The position numbers and the translations under genes are program-made. Source: AB-137-C09 sp964458185 (lineage in GTDB: Bacteria; Pseudomonadota; Zetaproteobacteria; Mariprofundales; Mariprofundaceae). From it: a stretch of DNA of 64,000 bases. The DNA lies in contig CAYWFG010000001.1 of the NCBI GenBank assembly GCA_964458185.1, positions 62,001-126,000 on the forward strand, written 5' to 3'. Each line of letters starts with the position of its first letter. Within the stretch, counting starts at the first letter, position 1. The notes under the pieces are model-generated. The model saw nothing but the letters and a program-made list of their open reading frames with translations. It searched no databases and had not been told where the DNA came from. Positions 31,013 through 40,167 of the stretch are shown piece by piece.

Positions 31013-32059
31013 ATGCCTGAATTATCTACAATTGTATTGTCTTCCTTACAAAGCTTGTTACAAAGCTGGGGGTTCCCTAAATACCGTGCCAAACAAGTGT
31101 TGGACTGGCGCAATAAAGGCGTGCTTGACCCGCAAGCCATGCCCAATGTTCCGCTGAATATTCGAACCGCCTTGGTGGATTATTTTGGTGAACCACCTTT
31201 GCGTTTATTGCAGCGACAATGCGCCAACGATGGAACACGGAAGTATTTGTTTGCCCTTCGTGAGGGCGGCAGCATTGAAACGGTGATGATTCCAACAAGA
31301 AAGCGTATCACGGTATGCCTGTCATCACAGCTTGGCTGTGTCTTAGATTGCCCTTTTTGTTATACAGGGCAACAAAAGTTTGAAAAAAACTTAACATCCG
31401 CTGCTATTGTGGCACAAGCATGGATGGTCAAGGCAGATATTATCGCTGACCCCATTGCGCACTCTAATGCCACAGCACCGACCCATTTGGTGTATATGGG
31501 CATGGGTGAGCCTTTAGCCAATGAATCTCCGCTACATGAAAGTCTCGCCTTTTTCCTTGATGAGGCAGGGATGCATTTATCGCGTCGGCGCATTACCGTT
31601 TCGACTTCAGGTTTGTTACCGCAAATCACACGATTGGGTGAAACATTTCCCGTTAATTTGGCAATTTCTTTGCATAGCGCGACAGATCATTTGCGCGATA
31701 CGCTGGTTCCGATCAACAAAAAACATCCTTTGGCAAGCTTGCGCAAAGTATTGGACGCATACCCTTTAGCCGATCAACGCTATATTACCTTAGAGTATGT
31801 CATGTTAGCAGGGGTAAACGACCAACCCGAAGACCTACTTGCCTTGGTCGGTTATGTACGAAAATTGCGTGAACGGGTAAATTTAATCCATTTCAACCCT
31901 CACCCTGGCAGCAGCTACAGTGCGACCCCCAGCAAAGCGATGGATGTATTCGCTTCAGACTTGGTCTCTCAAGGCGTTCGTGCAACGGTAAGGCGTTCAC
32001 GCGGCGATGACATTATGGCAGCGTGTGGTCAGCTGAATGCTCAAGCAAACAAGCAATAA
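31013..32059 (+). CDS. rlmN: Dual-specificity RNA methyltransferase RlmN
   Basis: A radical-SAM enzyme of about 348 residues that methylates C2 of A2503 in 23S rRNA and A37 in some tRNAs. The Fe-S motif is CVLDCPFC with YTGQQKFEKNLT after it. VYMGMGEPLAN, VSTSGLLPQI, AISLHSATDHLRD, HFNPHPGS and the C-terminal catalytic cysteine in AACGQL are present. I start at MPELSTIV (31013); a 24-residue in-frame extension looks unlike the family. Confidence 0.97.
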   Translation: MPELSTIVLSSLQSLLQSWGFPKYRAKQVLDWRNKGVLDPQAMPNVPLNIRTALVDYFGEPPLRLLQRQCANDGTRKYLFALREGGSIETVMIPTRKRITVCLSSQLGCVLDCPFCYTGQQKFEKNLTSAAIVAQAWMVKADIIADPIAHSNATAPTHLVYMGMGEPLANESPLHESLAFFLDEAGMHLSRRRITVSTSGLLPQITRLGETFPVNLAISLHSATDHLRDTLVPINKKHPLASLRKVLDAYPLADQRYITLEYVMLAGVNDQPEDLLALVGYVRKLRERVNLIHFNPHPGSSYSATPSKAMDVFASDLVSQGVRATVRRSRGDDIMAACGQLNAQANKQ

Positions 32060-32110
32060 AAAATCAATAGTAATTGCTGTGTTACAGGTTATAGCTAAAG
32101 GATGTAAACG

Positions 32111-32965
32111 ATGCGGACTGGAGTAATTGGCGGCAGCGGGCTGTATGCCATGGATAATGTTGAAATACTGGATGAATTATCCATTGATACCCCGTGGGGC
32201 GAACCTTCGGATGTGTTAACCTTGGCAAAAATAGGTGCGCATGATGTGGTGTTTTTACCACGCCATGGTCGTAAGCACGCTATTCCACCGCACAAAATTA
32301 ATTACCGTGCGAATATCTATGCCCTGAAACAAGCAGGGGTCGAGCAAATCATTTCTATTTCTGCGGTGGGTTCATTGCGGCAACATATTGCCCCTGGGGA
32401 TTTTGTATTGGTGGATCAATTCATTGATCGTACCCAAGGTCGTGCTTCGACCTTCTTTGAAGGCCCCATTGTTGCCCATGTTTCTATGGCTGATCCTGTA
32501 TGCCCTTGTTTGCGAACAAAACTTTTGTCTGCCTGTGAGCAGGCTCACATCCACCATCATGATGGTGGCAACTATCTGGTCATGCAAGGTCCTCAATTTT
32601 CTACACGCACAGAGTCTCATTTGTACCGAAGTTGGGGCATGGATGTTATTGGCATGACCAATATGCCAGAGGCGAAATTAGCACGAGAAGCAGAAATATG
32701 TTACGCCACCGTTGCCATGAGTACCGATTATGATTGCTGGCACGAAGACGAAGCGGATGTTTCTGTGGCATCTATTGTTGAAGTGATGCATGGGAATATC
32801 AGCAAAGCCCAACGGATGCTGCATGCGTTTTTTGCCATGCCTCAAAAGTTAAAAGAAGGCTGTGTTTGTGGGCAGGCATTGGATCATGGCTTGTTTGCTG
32901 ATTTAACCGCACAAGACGATGAAGCATTGCGACCCATTTATGCCTTGGTGGAGCGCATGCTGTGA
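32111..32965 (+). CDS. mtnP: S-methyl-5'-thioadenosine phosphorylase
   Basis: A 284-residue enzyme of the MTAP/PNP family. IGGSGLYAMD at the start, FLPRHGRKHAIPPHKINYRA, SAVGSLRQHIAPGDFVLVDQ, QGPQFSTRTES and IGMTNMPEAKLAREAEICY are the family motifs. It cleaves methylthioadenosine (or related nucleosides) with phosphate to release adenine and methylthioribose 1-phosphate. Substrate choice between MTA, inosine and guanosine cannot be read reliably. Its stop overlaps the next start. Confidence 0.92.
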   Translation: MRTGVIGGSGLYAMDNVEILDELSIDTPWGEPSDVLTLAKIGAHDVVFLPRHGRKHAIPPHKINYRANIYALKQAGVEQIISISAVGSLRQHIAPGDFVLVDQFIDRTQGRASTFFEGPIVAHVSMADPVCPCLRTKLLSACEQAHIHHHDGGNYLVMQGPQFSTRTESHLYRSWGMDVIGMTNMPEAKLAREAEICYATVAMSTDYDCWHEDEADVSVASIVEVMHGNISKAQRMLHAFFAMPQKLKEGCVCGQALDHGLFADLTAQDDEALRPIYALVERML

Positions 32966-33729
32966 TGAAATACAGAACATGGGTTTTAATGGTGTGTGTT
33001 ACTTCCATGCTCGCTTCATGTGCTGGCACTTCTATCATCGACCGAAGTAAAAACAAAAAGCGTGCCGATGCGCACTTTAATATCGGTCTTGACGCTTTGC
33101 GCCATAATAATTTGGTCAAAGCTTTTAATGAACTGATGAAATCAGATCAATTATTACCCAATCAACCCTTGGTGCTGGACTCTTTGGGCAATGCATGGCG
33201 TGCGAAAGGCGATATAAAAAAAGCGGAGGCCTATTTCAAACGCGCCTTAAAGTATGGCGATATTCCTTCTATTCACACCAATTATGCCAGTCTATTGGTG
33301 CAGCTTGAGCGTTATCAAGAAGCAAAAAGTGAAATAGACAAGACATTGGATGACCCTCGCTACCCAAGGCAAGATATTGCTTATTTGTTACAGGGGGATG
33401 CATTGGTTGGTATGGGGCAGCTTGATGAAGGGATTGTAGCCTACCGAAGAGCGCGTAAAATTAACCCGCAACAACACATTATATCAGAATTACGTGAAGC
33501 GATTGTTTACGTTAATTCAGGACGGTATTCGTATGCTGTAGCACTGTATGAAACGATACTTCGTAATAACCCTGCCAGCCGGGCAGCACTGGAAGCATTA
33601 TTACCGCTGTTACAACAACAAGGAGAATATGCAGCAGCAAGGCATTACTTATTAGTTTTCCAAGGTGAGTCAATTAACAATAGCAATCAACAATGGGCTT
33701 CAAATCAATTGTTGCGTTTGCCTCGTTAA
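32965..33729 (+). CDS. pilF: PilF/PilW-like TPR lipoprotein (type IV pilus biogenesis)
   Basis: A protein of about 254 residues with a lipoprotein signal (MLASC) and about six TPR units (RADAHFNIGLDALRHNNLVK, LDSLGNAWRAKGDIKKAEAY, HTNYASLLVQLERYQEA and on). PilF is the pilotin that places the PilQ secretin in the outer membrane. Position between rlmN/mtnP and rodZ matches the rlmN-pilF-rodZ order of many proteobacteria, which supports the name. The ATG at 32965 overlaps the mtnP TGA by one base. Confidence 0.85.
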   Translation: MKYRTWVLMVCVTSMLASCAGTSIIDRSKNKKRADAHFNIGLDALRHNNLVKAFNELMKSDQLLPNQPLVLDSLGNAWRAKGDIKKAEAYFKRALKYGDIPSIHTNYASLLVQLERYQEAKSEIDKTLDDPRYPRQDIAYLLQGDALVGMGQLDEGIVAYRRARKINPQQHIISELREAIVYVNSGRYSYAVALYETILRNNPASRAALEALLPLLQQQGEYAAARHYLLVFQGESINNSNQQWASNQLLRLPR

Positions 33730-33781
33730 AAAAGAAAGTATAAGAAATGTACGCTGTTTCTACATTTAGATGGATGATAAG

Positions 33782-34663
33782 ATGAACGATACACAAAACA
33801 CAGCCCCATCACAGCAAAATATATTGCGTGATCTTGGTAATAGGCTGCATGAAGCCCGAGCGATGAAGCGCATCTCCCAAGAAGAGGTCGCTGCGACACT
33901 AAAACTTAGTTTATCACAAGTTAAAGGGCTGGAAACAGGCGATTGGAGTTTTTTGCCTGATGGTATTTATGCCTTAGGTTTTTTGCGACAGTATGCCAAC
34001 ATGTTGGGGGTAGATGTGAGCGCAGAAATCTATCAGCTAAAAACCAAGCTATCACTCAAGCAGCCTGTCACCATCTCTGATCCTGCGATTGCACCAAGTC
34101 GTCGTTGGGCAATATTTTCATTATTGTTATTTGTTGCTTTGGCTGTTTATTTTAATATGGAACAAAACAATGATCAGCCTTCCACATCAATAGAAACCAC
34201 AAAGCTTATTCCTTTGCCTGCAACCACCGCAGCAAAACCATTTGCACAAAAAGAAGATATTGCCGTTGCGCCACCAACATTAACCCATGGTATCACCACC
34301 CCTGCCATCATTGAACCCTACAGCAATCAAGAAAACAAGGTTGTTGTACCCACGCCAACAGCCAATGATGCTGGTGTAATCCATCACCTATTACTGTCCG
34401 CCATGGGTGGAGACGTGTGGCTGAGTCTTAGCACCGTTCAATCAGAAGGCAAGGAAACCACCAAATTAAAAGAAATGCTGCTGCGCGATGGGCAAACGGC
34501 ATCAATAGATACCACCGAAGAGCATTTGTTATTAACTGCGGGTAATGCCATCGCCTTAAGCATTAGCATTGATGATATGATTCGTTACCCCGCAGGAACC
34601 TTGGGGATGGATGGGAAAGTCTTGCGTAAGCTGTGGTTGACGTTGTCATCTACTGGACGGTAA
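33782..34663 (+). CDS. rodZ: RodZ-like cytoskeletal membrane protein
   Basis: About 293 residues from the ATG at 33782 (GGAT upstream; an ATG at 33770 is also in frame). The N-terminus is a Cro/XRE-like helix-turn-helix (LGNRLHEARAMKRISQEEVA, LKLSLSQVKGLETGDW, YALGFLRQYANMLGVD). Then come a basic segment, one membrane helix (WAIFSLLLFVALAVYF), a Thr/Pro-rich linker and a C-terminal DUF4115-like beta domain. RodZ links MreB to the elongasome; the HTH binds MreB rather than DNA. It overlaps the 3' end of the convergent kinase gene by 18 bases. Confidence 0.88.
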   Translation: MNDTQNTAPSQQNILRDLGNRLHEARAMKRISQEEVAATLKLSLSQVKGLETGDWSFLPDGIYALGFLRQYANMLGVDVSAEIYQLKTKLSLKQPVTISDPAIAPSRRWAIFSLLLFVALAVYFNMEQNNDQPSTSIETTKLIPLPATTAAKPFAQKEDIAVAPPTLTHGITTPAIIEPYSNQENKVVVPTPTANDAGVIHHLLLSAMGGDVWLSLSTVQSEGKETTKLKEMLLRDGQTASIDTTEEHLLLTAGNAIALSISIDDMIRYPAGTLGMDGKVLRKLWLTLSSTGR

Positions 34664-36064
34664 ATCAATAATGAATGTTGCGCCCTGACCCAATTGACTG
34701 TTGACCTTAATATCACCGCCGTGACCTTCAATGATTCGTTTGCAAATGGCGAGACCTAAACCCACGCCGCCTTTTTTGCGGTCACGGGCATCATCGGAGC
34801 GGTAAAAGCGATTGAATAAATGCTGTTGATGGTCAAGATCAATACCTGGTCCTTCATCTTGAATGTGAACAATAATGCGTCCCTGCTCTGTTTTTGCCTG
34901 TAGGCGTACTGTTGCACCTTCAGGTGAATACTTGTAAGCATTATTTAATAAGTTATAGATCACCCGTTCCAATGCATTTTCATCGCCAATTAATTGTAAG
35001 TCTTCTTCGATATCATCCATCAAGTGTAAACGTTTTTGACTGTATGAAATCAAATGTTGTTGTTGCACTTCTTGTAGTAATAACGAAAAATCAACGCTAT
35101 CTTGCACAAACTCTAGCTGCCCTGCATCTGCCCTTGCAAGGGTTAATAGATCATTCACAATACGATGCATGCGTTCAATCACCGTAAGGTTTTGCCGTAA
35201 GGTATGCTGGTACTCTGCTGTACTTCGCTCTTGGCGAAGCGCGACCTCAATCTCACCTTTTAAAATAGTTAAAGGTATGCGAAGTTCATGAGAGGCATCA
35301 CCTGTGAAATGTTTTTGAGCGATAAAGCTATCTTCCAAGGCCTTAAACATGGTATTCAGTGCCGACACCAATTCAATAAACTCATCATCATGCGCCTGTG
35401 ATTTTAACCTTCGGGTCAAATCACCCGCCGCAACGGCGCGTGCGGTGCGATTAATTTCTATTAAGGGGCGAAAAGAGCGCAATGCCATGACGTAACCTGC
35501 CCATGCACTGATGACAATAGAAACAAGCCCAAGGCTGCCCCCTATCCAATACAATAATGTCATAAAGCCTTGTATTTCTATCGTACTACGAGCAATAAAG
35601 AGTACGGCAATAAACTCACCTTGATGATGGACAGGAATAGCGACAAGACGAAGGTTTTTTTTACCCAATAACGAACCTGTTGCATTAAACGCAATGGTTT
35701 TATGTTGTAAAACATATTGAAATGAACGCATGACATCTTTATCTTTTCCGATAAAAAGGTCGTTACCAAATCGAAAAACAGTCTCACCATTGGTTGAAAC
35801 CAATTGCACATTGCTATTAAACTGTTGGCTAAAATCGCTTAGCACATGCGCCCAAGCATGGACAGGGATTTTTTCCAGTTTATCAAGCAATGCAACACCT
35901 TCTTGAAATAATGCATCATCCATTTCTTGATAAACTTGACGGGTAAGAAGAAGGTATAATACGACCGCAGAAATCATCAGAATCGCAAACTCAACGGCAA
36001 CATACATCATGGCTAATCGTCCACGAAAGGTATGCGTGATATGATTGCGTAACCACATCAACAT
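34646..36064 (-). CDS. Membrane sensor histidine kinase
   Basis: A 472-residue kinase of the EnvZ/OmpR class. Two membrane segments (about 21-40 and 165-190) flank a periplasmic sensor domain. A HAMP linker (RPLIEINRTARAVAAGDLTR) is followed by the phosphoacceptor box FTGDASHELRIPLT (His259) and the ATPase boxes (RVIYNLLNNAYKYSP, DEGPGI, GVGLGLAICKRIIEGHGG). No response regulator gene is adjacent on either side, which is unusual for this class, so the partner must be elsewhere. The signal is unknown. Its 3' end overlaps rodZ. Confidence 0.93.
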   Translation of the reverse strand: MLMWLRNHITHTFRGRLAMMYVAVEFAILMISAVVLYLLLTRQVYQEMDDALFQEGVALLDKLEKIPVHAWAHVLSDFSQQFNSNVQLVSTNGETVFRFGNDLFIGKDKDVMRSFQYVLQHKTIAFNATGSLLGKKNLRLVAIPVHHQGEFIAVLFIARSTIEIQGFMTLLYWIGGSLGLVSIVISAWAGYVMALRSFRPLIEINRTARAVAAGDLTRRLKSQAHDDEFIELVSALNTMFKALEDSFIAQKHFTGDASHELRIPLTILKGEIEVALRQERSTAEYQHTLRQNLTVIERMHRIVNDLLTLARADAGQLEFVQDSVDFSLLLQEVQQQHLISYSQKRLHLMDDIEEDLQLIGDENALERVIYNLLNNAYKYSPEGATVRLQAKTEQGRIIVHIQDEGPGIDLDHQQHLFNRFYRSDDARDRKKGGVGLGLAICKRIIEGHGGDIKVNSQLGQGATFIIDLPSSR

Positions 36065-36087
36065 GCAGTATTGCCTTTTAAACTAGC

Positions 36088-36111
36088 GTTCCCATGCAGG
36101 TGCATGGGAAC
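36088..36111. repeat. Perfect REP-like palindrome
   Basis: GTTCCCATGCA, GG, TGCATGGGAAC: a perfect 11-bp stem in the gap upstream of the histidine kinase. This matches the GTTCCCA...TGGGAAC palindromic repeats common in many proteobacterial genomes and linked to REP/RAYT elements. A half copy lies at 30884-30893. Confidence 0.75.
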
Positions 36112-36151
36112 AAAGTGATTACTGATTGAAAAGGGCATTTATGTTAAAAAG

Positions 36152-37849
36152 CTAAGGAATAATCAACCCTACATGATTGCGGCCATCGGCACAAAAACCA
36201 ATATTGATGCTTCCCATGGCAGGAATCATAGCATTCCATGCTACAGGAGAAGCAATAATGTCCCCCGTTGTTCCAGTGTAATTGGCATTCCATTGTGATG
36301 TAATCACACTATCAGGCAACGAAAACATCGTGCCTACCCAGAGTTGATCTTGGTTGGTAATGTTTTGAATGACTGTATCCATACAATAGCCACCAATCCA
36401 TGTTGAAATAAAATCACCTTGCGCGTGAAATGTTGCACTGTCAGCAATAATTGCACTATAAGGGGTAAGATGAATACCACTCACAACCGTTGTTTGCAAT
36501 GTTCCATCGGCACAAAAATCAAAACTGGTTTGTTCACCCGTATGCAATAAGTAATTACCAGCGTTTGATAATGCTCTGAATTCATTGGCATTAAGAGGCT
36601 GATAGTTTGTTCCCCAAACACCTGTTACAGCACCTGATAAATAAATATCTACAGCCCAGTCGTTAATAGCTTGTGACGTAGCTAAATGCGCTCTGGCACA
36701 AAAACCACCATTCCATGATGATAACAACTCAAGATTTACCGTTGCATAAGGATTGTACGCAGGGGCAGGCAGACTAAAAGAACCTGTACCCGTGCCAGCC
36801 GTAGCATCACTTAAAAAGTCGGCATCACTAATCAAACGTGCGGAAGCACGATCAGGAAGCACATCAGCAAGCGTTGTCACCGCCGTTCGATAAGCCCCGT
36901 AGGCTGGGTAAGCCAAATAACTTTCATCACCTGCTTGCCCACCAAAGATCGCCCAATCGGTTTCTTTATCTTGATTGAACCATGCGATCATGGCAATATT
37001 TTGGTCTTGGGCATATTGAAATATATTGCTTACCCATTGTGATTTATCAGCATAAGGATCAACACCCGCAGAGTCACTGCTGCTTGCCAGTTCAGTCAAG
37101 GCCATTGACTTATTAGGGCTAAGCATTCTTAACCGTGTAAGCATATCACCAAACACTGCTGATGGTGTTTGCCAGCCTAAGCCCGTCCAGCTAACACCCC
37201 AATTATAACCATCAATTGCCAGCCAATCGACATAAAAATCACCGGGGTAATACTGTTCGGCAGGGTAAAAACTTTGATCGGTATTGTTCACACTCCAAAC
37301 CCATTGCAAACGGGTTGATGCGATGCCTTTGTTTGCCATAACATTATAAACATGCTGCCACATGGCAACGTAGGCCGCGGGGTCAATACTCCAAAGGTAC
37401 CAGTTACTGTTCATTTCGTGGGCAAAACGAAGATAAACACGGCGATCATCATTGGTGTTATTGATACCATCAGGCCCTGCGATAAAGGTTAGCATACGGT
37501 TACCCCAATCGTTCAAGTAGGCATCATAATCACCTGCGGCAATCCGTGCGCTGATGTCGGTTGGGGTGGCTGTGCCATAATAAGGCATCCATGATACCAT
37601 TGGAACACTGCCATGGTTCCAGACTGCAATCATTTGTTGCTCAAATAAATTAGCTGCGTTGACAGGATCCCAATCGGTAAACAAGTTAATCACAGCGTTG
37701 GGCTTCCCTTGCCACTGCTCTTGCTGTGCCACTTCAGTCATATTCCAGCCTTCTTGACCATAATAGGAACCCAGCAAGACTTTTGCTGAAGCTTGCAAAG
37801 GCAGGCATACAGCAATGCACCATAACACTATACGATAATAATTCATCAT
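36152..37849 (-). CDS. Secreted GH26-type glycoside hydrolase with two CBM2-like domains
   Basis: A 565-residue protein with a signal peptide (ends LQASA). The catalytic domain (about 25-330) has the clan GH-A acid/base in RFAHEMNSNWYLW (Glu145) and the nucleophile in ALTELASSS (Glu253), as in GH26 beta-mannanases and related endoglycanases. After a linker, two domains (about 370-470 and 475-565) each carry paired Cys and conserved Trp (LLSSWNGGFCARAHL and ISTWIGGYCMDTVI), like CBM2 cellulose- or chitin-binding modules. It is probably secreted and acts on a beta-linked glycan, perhaps the polymer of the adjacent operon. AGGAGG lies very near the first of two ATGs. Confidence 0.85.
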   Translation of the reverse strand: MMNYYRIVLWCIAVCLPLQASAKVLLGSYYGQEGWNMTEVAQQEQWQGKPNAVINLFTDWDPVNAANLFEQQMIAVWNHGSVPMVSWMPYYGTATPTDISARIAAGDYDAYLNDWGNRMLTFIAGPDGINNTNDDRRVYLRFAHEMNSNWYLWSIDPAAYVAMWQHVYNVMANKGIASTRLQWVWSVNNTDQSFYPAEQYYPGDFYVDWLAIDGYNWGVSWTGLGWQTPSAVFGDMLTRLRMLSPNKSMALTELASSSDSAGVDPYADKSQWVSNIFQYAQDQNIAMIAWFNQDKETDWAIFGGQAGDESYLAYPAYGAYRTAVTTLADVLPDRASARLISDADFLSDATAGTGTGSFSLPAPAYNPYATVNLELLSSWNGGFCARAHLATSQAINDWAVDIYLSGAVTGVWGTNYQPLNANEFRALSNAGNYLLHTGEQTSFDFCADGTLQTTVVSGIHLTPYSAIIADSATFHAQGDFISTWIGGYCMDTVIQNITNQDQLWVGTMFSLPDSVITSQWNANYTGTTGDIIASPVAWNAMIPAMGSINIGFCADGRNHVGLIIP

Positions 37850-37855
37850 AACCTC

Positions 37856-38257
37856 CTAATGGCACTGACCAAGTGCGGCACTGCTGCTACACGGTACGCC
37901 ATCGACCCAAATAGCACCAGCAAGACGCGCACCCACAAAAATTGCGCCTTTTATCTTAGCGCCTGTTAAATTCGCGCCAAACAAATCGGCTGAAGATAAA
38001 TTAGCATTGCGCAAATTGGCATTGCGCAAATCAGCCCCCATTAAATTGGCAGAGGATAAGTCAGCCCCCGTTAATTTTGTTTTCTTTAAAACAGCACGGG
38101 ATAAATCTGCCCCAGACAGGTTGATATTACTCATGTTTTTACCGCTTAAATCACAGCGAGGACAGTTGCCTGTTTGGGTTAATTCTTTTTTTGCCTGCCC
38201 TGCTGATGCAGGAAATGCGAAACAGATCAACACAGAAAAAATAATAAACAATCGCAT
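37856..38257 (-). CDS. Secreted pentapeptide-repeat protein
   Basis: A protein of about 133 residues, started at the ATG at 38257 behind GAGGT (a 14-codon in-frame extension is rejected). A signal peptide (ends ASAGQ) is followed by a CPRCDL motif and about 13 pentapeptide repeats of the A(D/N)Lxx type (GADLSRAVLK, GADLSSANLM, RNANLSSADL). The C-terminus has paired cysteines (VPCSSSAALGQC). Such repeats form a right-handed beta-helix; the role in the envelope is unknown. It lies 6 bases upstream of the GH26 gene and is probably in the same transcript. Confidence 0.88.
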   Translation of the reverse strand: MRLFIIFSVLICFAFPASAGQAKKELTQTGNCPRCDLSGKNMSNINLSGADLSRAVLKKTKLTGADLSSANLMGADLRNANLRNANLSSADLFGANLTGAKIKGAIFVGARLAGAIWVDGVPCSSSAALGQCH

Positions 38258-38410
38258 AAAATGTACCTCACTACAATAAAAACAAAATGCCGCTAGCATT
38301 GGTGGCTATACTAGGTGACAAGAGTTGTTTTATAAATAGGATTTCCACCTACATAGTATCTTTTTCATATTACTATTTAATAATTAGTAATTAGTGAGTC
38401 TCACCCTTTT

Positions 38411-39034
38411 ATGTTTGTTTCTCTTATTGGTCAATTTGTAGAAAGCCTACAATTTCTCATTATTTTTATTTCGTTGGTTTTTTTGTGGTTCCGTCGATGT
38501 GAGTCACCTCATATGCAACGAAGTGTGCTTATTATTACCGTTGCATCGATTATTTTGGCCCATGTTTTGGTTCATGCTTTGGATCAATTATGGTTTCACG
38601 CGCTGCCTGCTCGTTCCATGCTTGGCAGTAATATTCTTAGCCAAGGTTGGGAGGCATTTTATTTACAGTGGTATAGCACTCCGTCATCTATTGCTGTTTG
38701 GTTTGCCTTTGCTATTGGCATGTTTCGTTTATCTCGGATTACAGGATTGTTATTGTGTACCTTAGCCTTATTCGAAGCGTGGTTGCATATATTGCTTGGT
38801 ATCGCCTACCCTTCTGATATTTTATATGCAGTCATGATTGGCGGGGCATCTGCATGGGTACTCCATAGCCTTGAACGACACTTGTGGCGCACCACGGAAG
38901 GAATTCAACAAATATGTTACCATATGCCTGAGGTTATTTACCCCATGATGTTATTAATCATGATTGATATGAATAATGATTTACAGTTTATGACCAACAG
39001 TTATTATTTTATGTTTGGTTGGCCGACACATTAG
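38411..39034 (+). CDS. PAP2-like polytopic membrane protein with degenerate active site
   Basis: A 207-residue protein with about six membrane segments. The topology and the fragments YSTPSSIAVW and HILLGIAYPSDILYAVMIGG resemble PAP2-type phosphatases, but the catalytic KxxxxxxRP, PSGH and second His are missing or changed. It is therefore probably not an active phosphatase. It is the first gene of an eight-gene operon; the next ATG follows its stop with no gap. Starting codon context is weak. Confidence 0.7.
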   Translation: MFVSLIGQFVESLQFLIIFISLVFLWFRRCESPHMQRSVLIITVASIILAHVLVHALDQLWFHALPARSMLGSNILSQGWEAFYLQWYSTPSSIAVWFAFAIGMFRLSRITGLLLCTLALFEAWLHILLGIAYPSDILYAVMIGGASAWVLHSLERHLWRTTEGIQQICYHMPEVIYPMMLLIMIDMNNDLQFMTNSYYFMFGWPTH

Positions 39035-39760
39035 ATGAGAGATGATACAATACTTCTATGGCTTAATAGTCAAATCGCCAGATCACCTGATTTGTTTTAT
39101 CAGGCATTATTATTTTCTAATCGTATTCCTTGGATCCTCATGAGTTTAGTATTATGTTGGATGTGGTTTGCGGGTTCGCCTGGCCTTTTACCTCGCAAAT
39201 CAGGCGGTATTTTGAATGCTCAAGCACGACATTTGGCATTGATGTGCATCATCAGCATGCCGTTTTTGTTTATTTTATCTCAAGGGCTTCAATATATCAT
39301 CATGAAACCACGTCCCTTGCATGTAGATATTGGCTTATTAATTCCCATTCCGCCGCAAATTTGGGAAGAAATTATTGCTAGCTTTCCTCCCCTTGCTTCT
39401 TTTCCTAGCGATCATGCTGTTGTGATGGGCTTATTATTGGGCTGTGTTTGGCGATTAAATCGATGGTTGGGTGGGCTTGCCTTATGCTTGGCATTGTTTT
39501 TTTCAACACTGCGTATCATGCTTGGCTTTCATTGGCCAAGTGATATTGCCGCAGGACTATTACTGGGCATATTGGCAGCATGTTTAATTATTTTCACCAT
39601 GCCTTATTACCTCCCCTTTACTCAGCGTATGAGCGTATATTTTGAACGAACTCCAGCAATTAGTTATACTTTATTATTTCTTTTTTTTTATGACTTTTCA
39701 CAGAAATTCTCGTTATTATTTTTTCTTATTCATACGCTAAAAAAAGGCTTGTCAACATGA
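39035..39760 (+). CDS. PAP2-family membrane phosphatase
   Basis: A 241-residue polytopic protein with all three PAP2 motifs: QYIIMKPRPL, SFPSDHAVVMG (His nucleophile region, PSDH instead of PSGH) and RIMLGFHWPSDIAAG. PAP2 enzymes in glycan loci dephosphorylate undecaprenyl pyrophosphate or similar lipids in the periplasm, so it may recycle the polyprenyl carrier or a phospholipid. It abuts the preceding PAP2-like gene, which may be a partner. It overlaps the STAS gene by 4 bases. Confidence 0.88.
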   Translation: MRDDTILLWLNSQIARSPDLFYQALLFSNRIPWILMSLVLCWMWFAGSPGLLPRKSGGILNAQARHLALMCIISMPFLFILSQGLQYIIMKPRPLHVDIGLLIPIPPQIWEEIIASFPPLASFPSDHAVVMGLLLGCVWRLNRWLGGLALCLALFFSTLRIMLGFHWPSDIAAGLLLGILAACLIIFTMPYYLPFTQRMSVYFERTPAISYTLLFLFFYDFSQKFSLLFFLIHTLKKGLST

Positions 39761-40164
39761 TTGATATAAAAGTTTTCACACAGCATCATGGTATGGTGAT
39801 TGCCTATGCTGCAAAGTCATTTGATGCTCGCCTTGCACCGCGAGTGCATCAATTTTGGCAGACAGAATTATTCAACAGCAATTATACTGCCTTGCATTGG
39901 ATGGTCATTGATTTGCAAGAGGTATTAGTAATGGATACCAGTGGACTAGCCGTTATTGTGAATCATTATCAACAACTTCCTGTGGGGGTTCCACTCTCTT
40001 TGGTTGGCTGTAACCTTGCTATATCTGAATTACTAAAAGATACGTATGTGGCAAAAGTATTTCCTCAATACAAAACATTTAATGAGATTCCTGACATTGG
40101 TCATGCTTTAAAAAACATGGCTGCGACGGCTTACCATAGTCATCGTTTGTATTCACCCTGGTAA
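39757..40164 (+). CDS. STAS-domain protein (anti-sigma antagonist-like)
   Basis: A 135-residue protein. VIDLQEVLVMDTSGLAVIVN holds the conserved Asp-Thr-Ser-Gly of STAS domains, with Ser as the usual phosphorylation site in SpoIIAA-type regulators. It is likely a switch controlled by a serine kinase/phosphatase, but no such gene is in the window. It may regulate the glycosyltransferase encoded three bases downstream. It overlaps the PAP2 gene by 4 bases. Confidence 0.85.
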   Translation: MIDIKVFTQHHGMVIAYAAKSFDARLAPRVHQFWQTELFNSNYTALHWMVIDLQEVLVMDTSGLAVIVNHYQQLPVGVPLSLVGCNLAISELLKDTYVAKVFPQYKTFNEIPDIGHALKNMAATAYHSHRLYSPW

Positions 40165-40167
40165 GCC

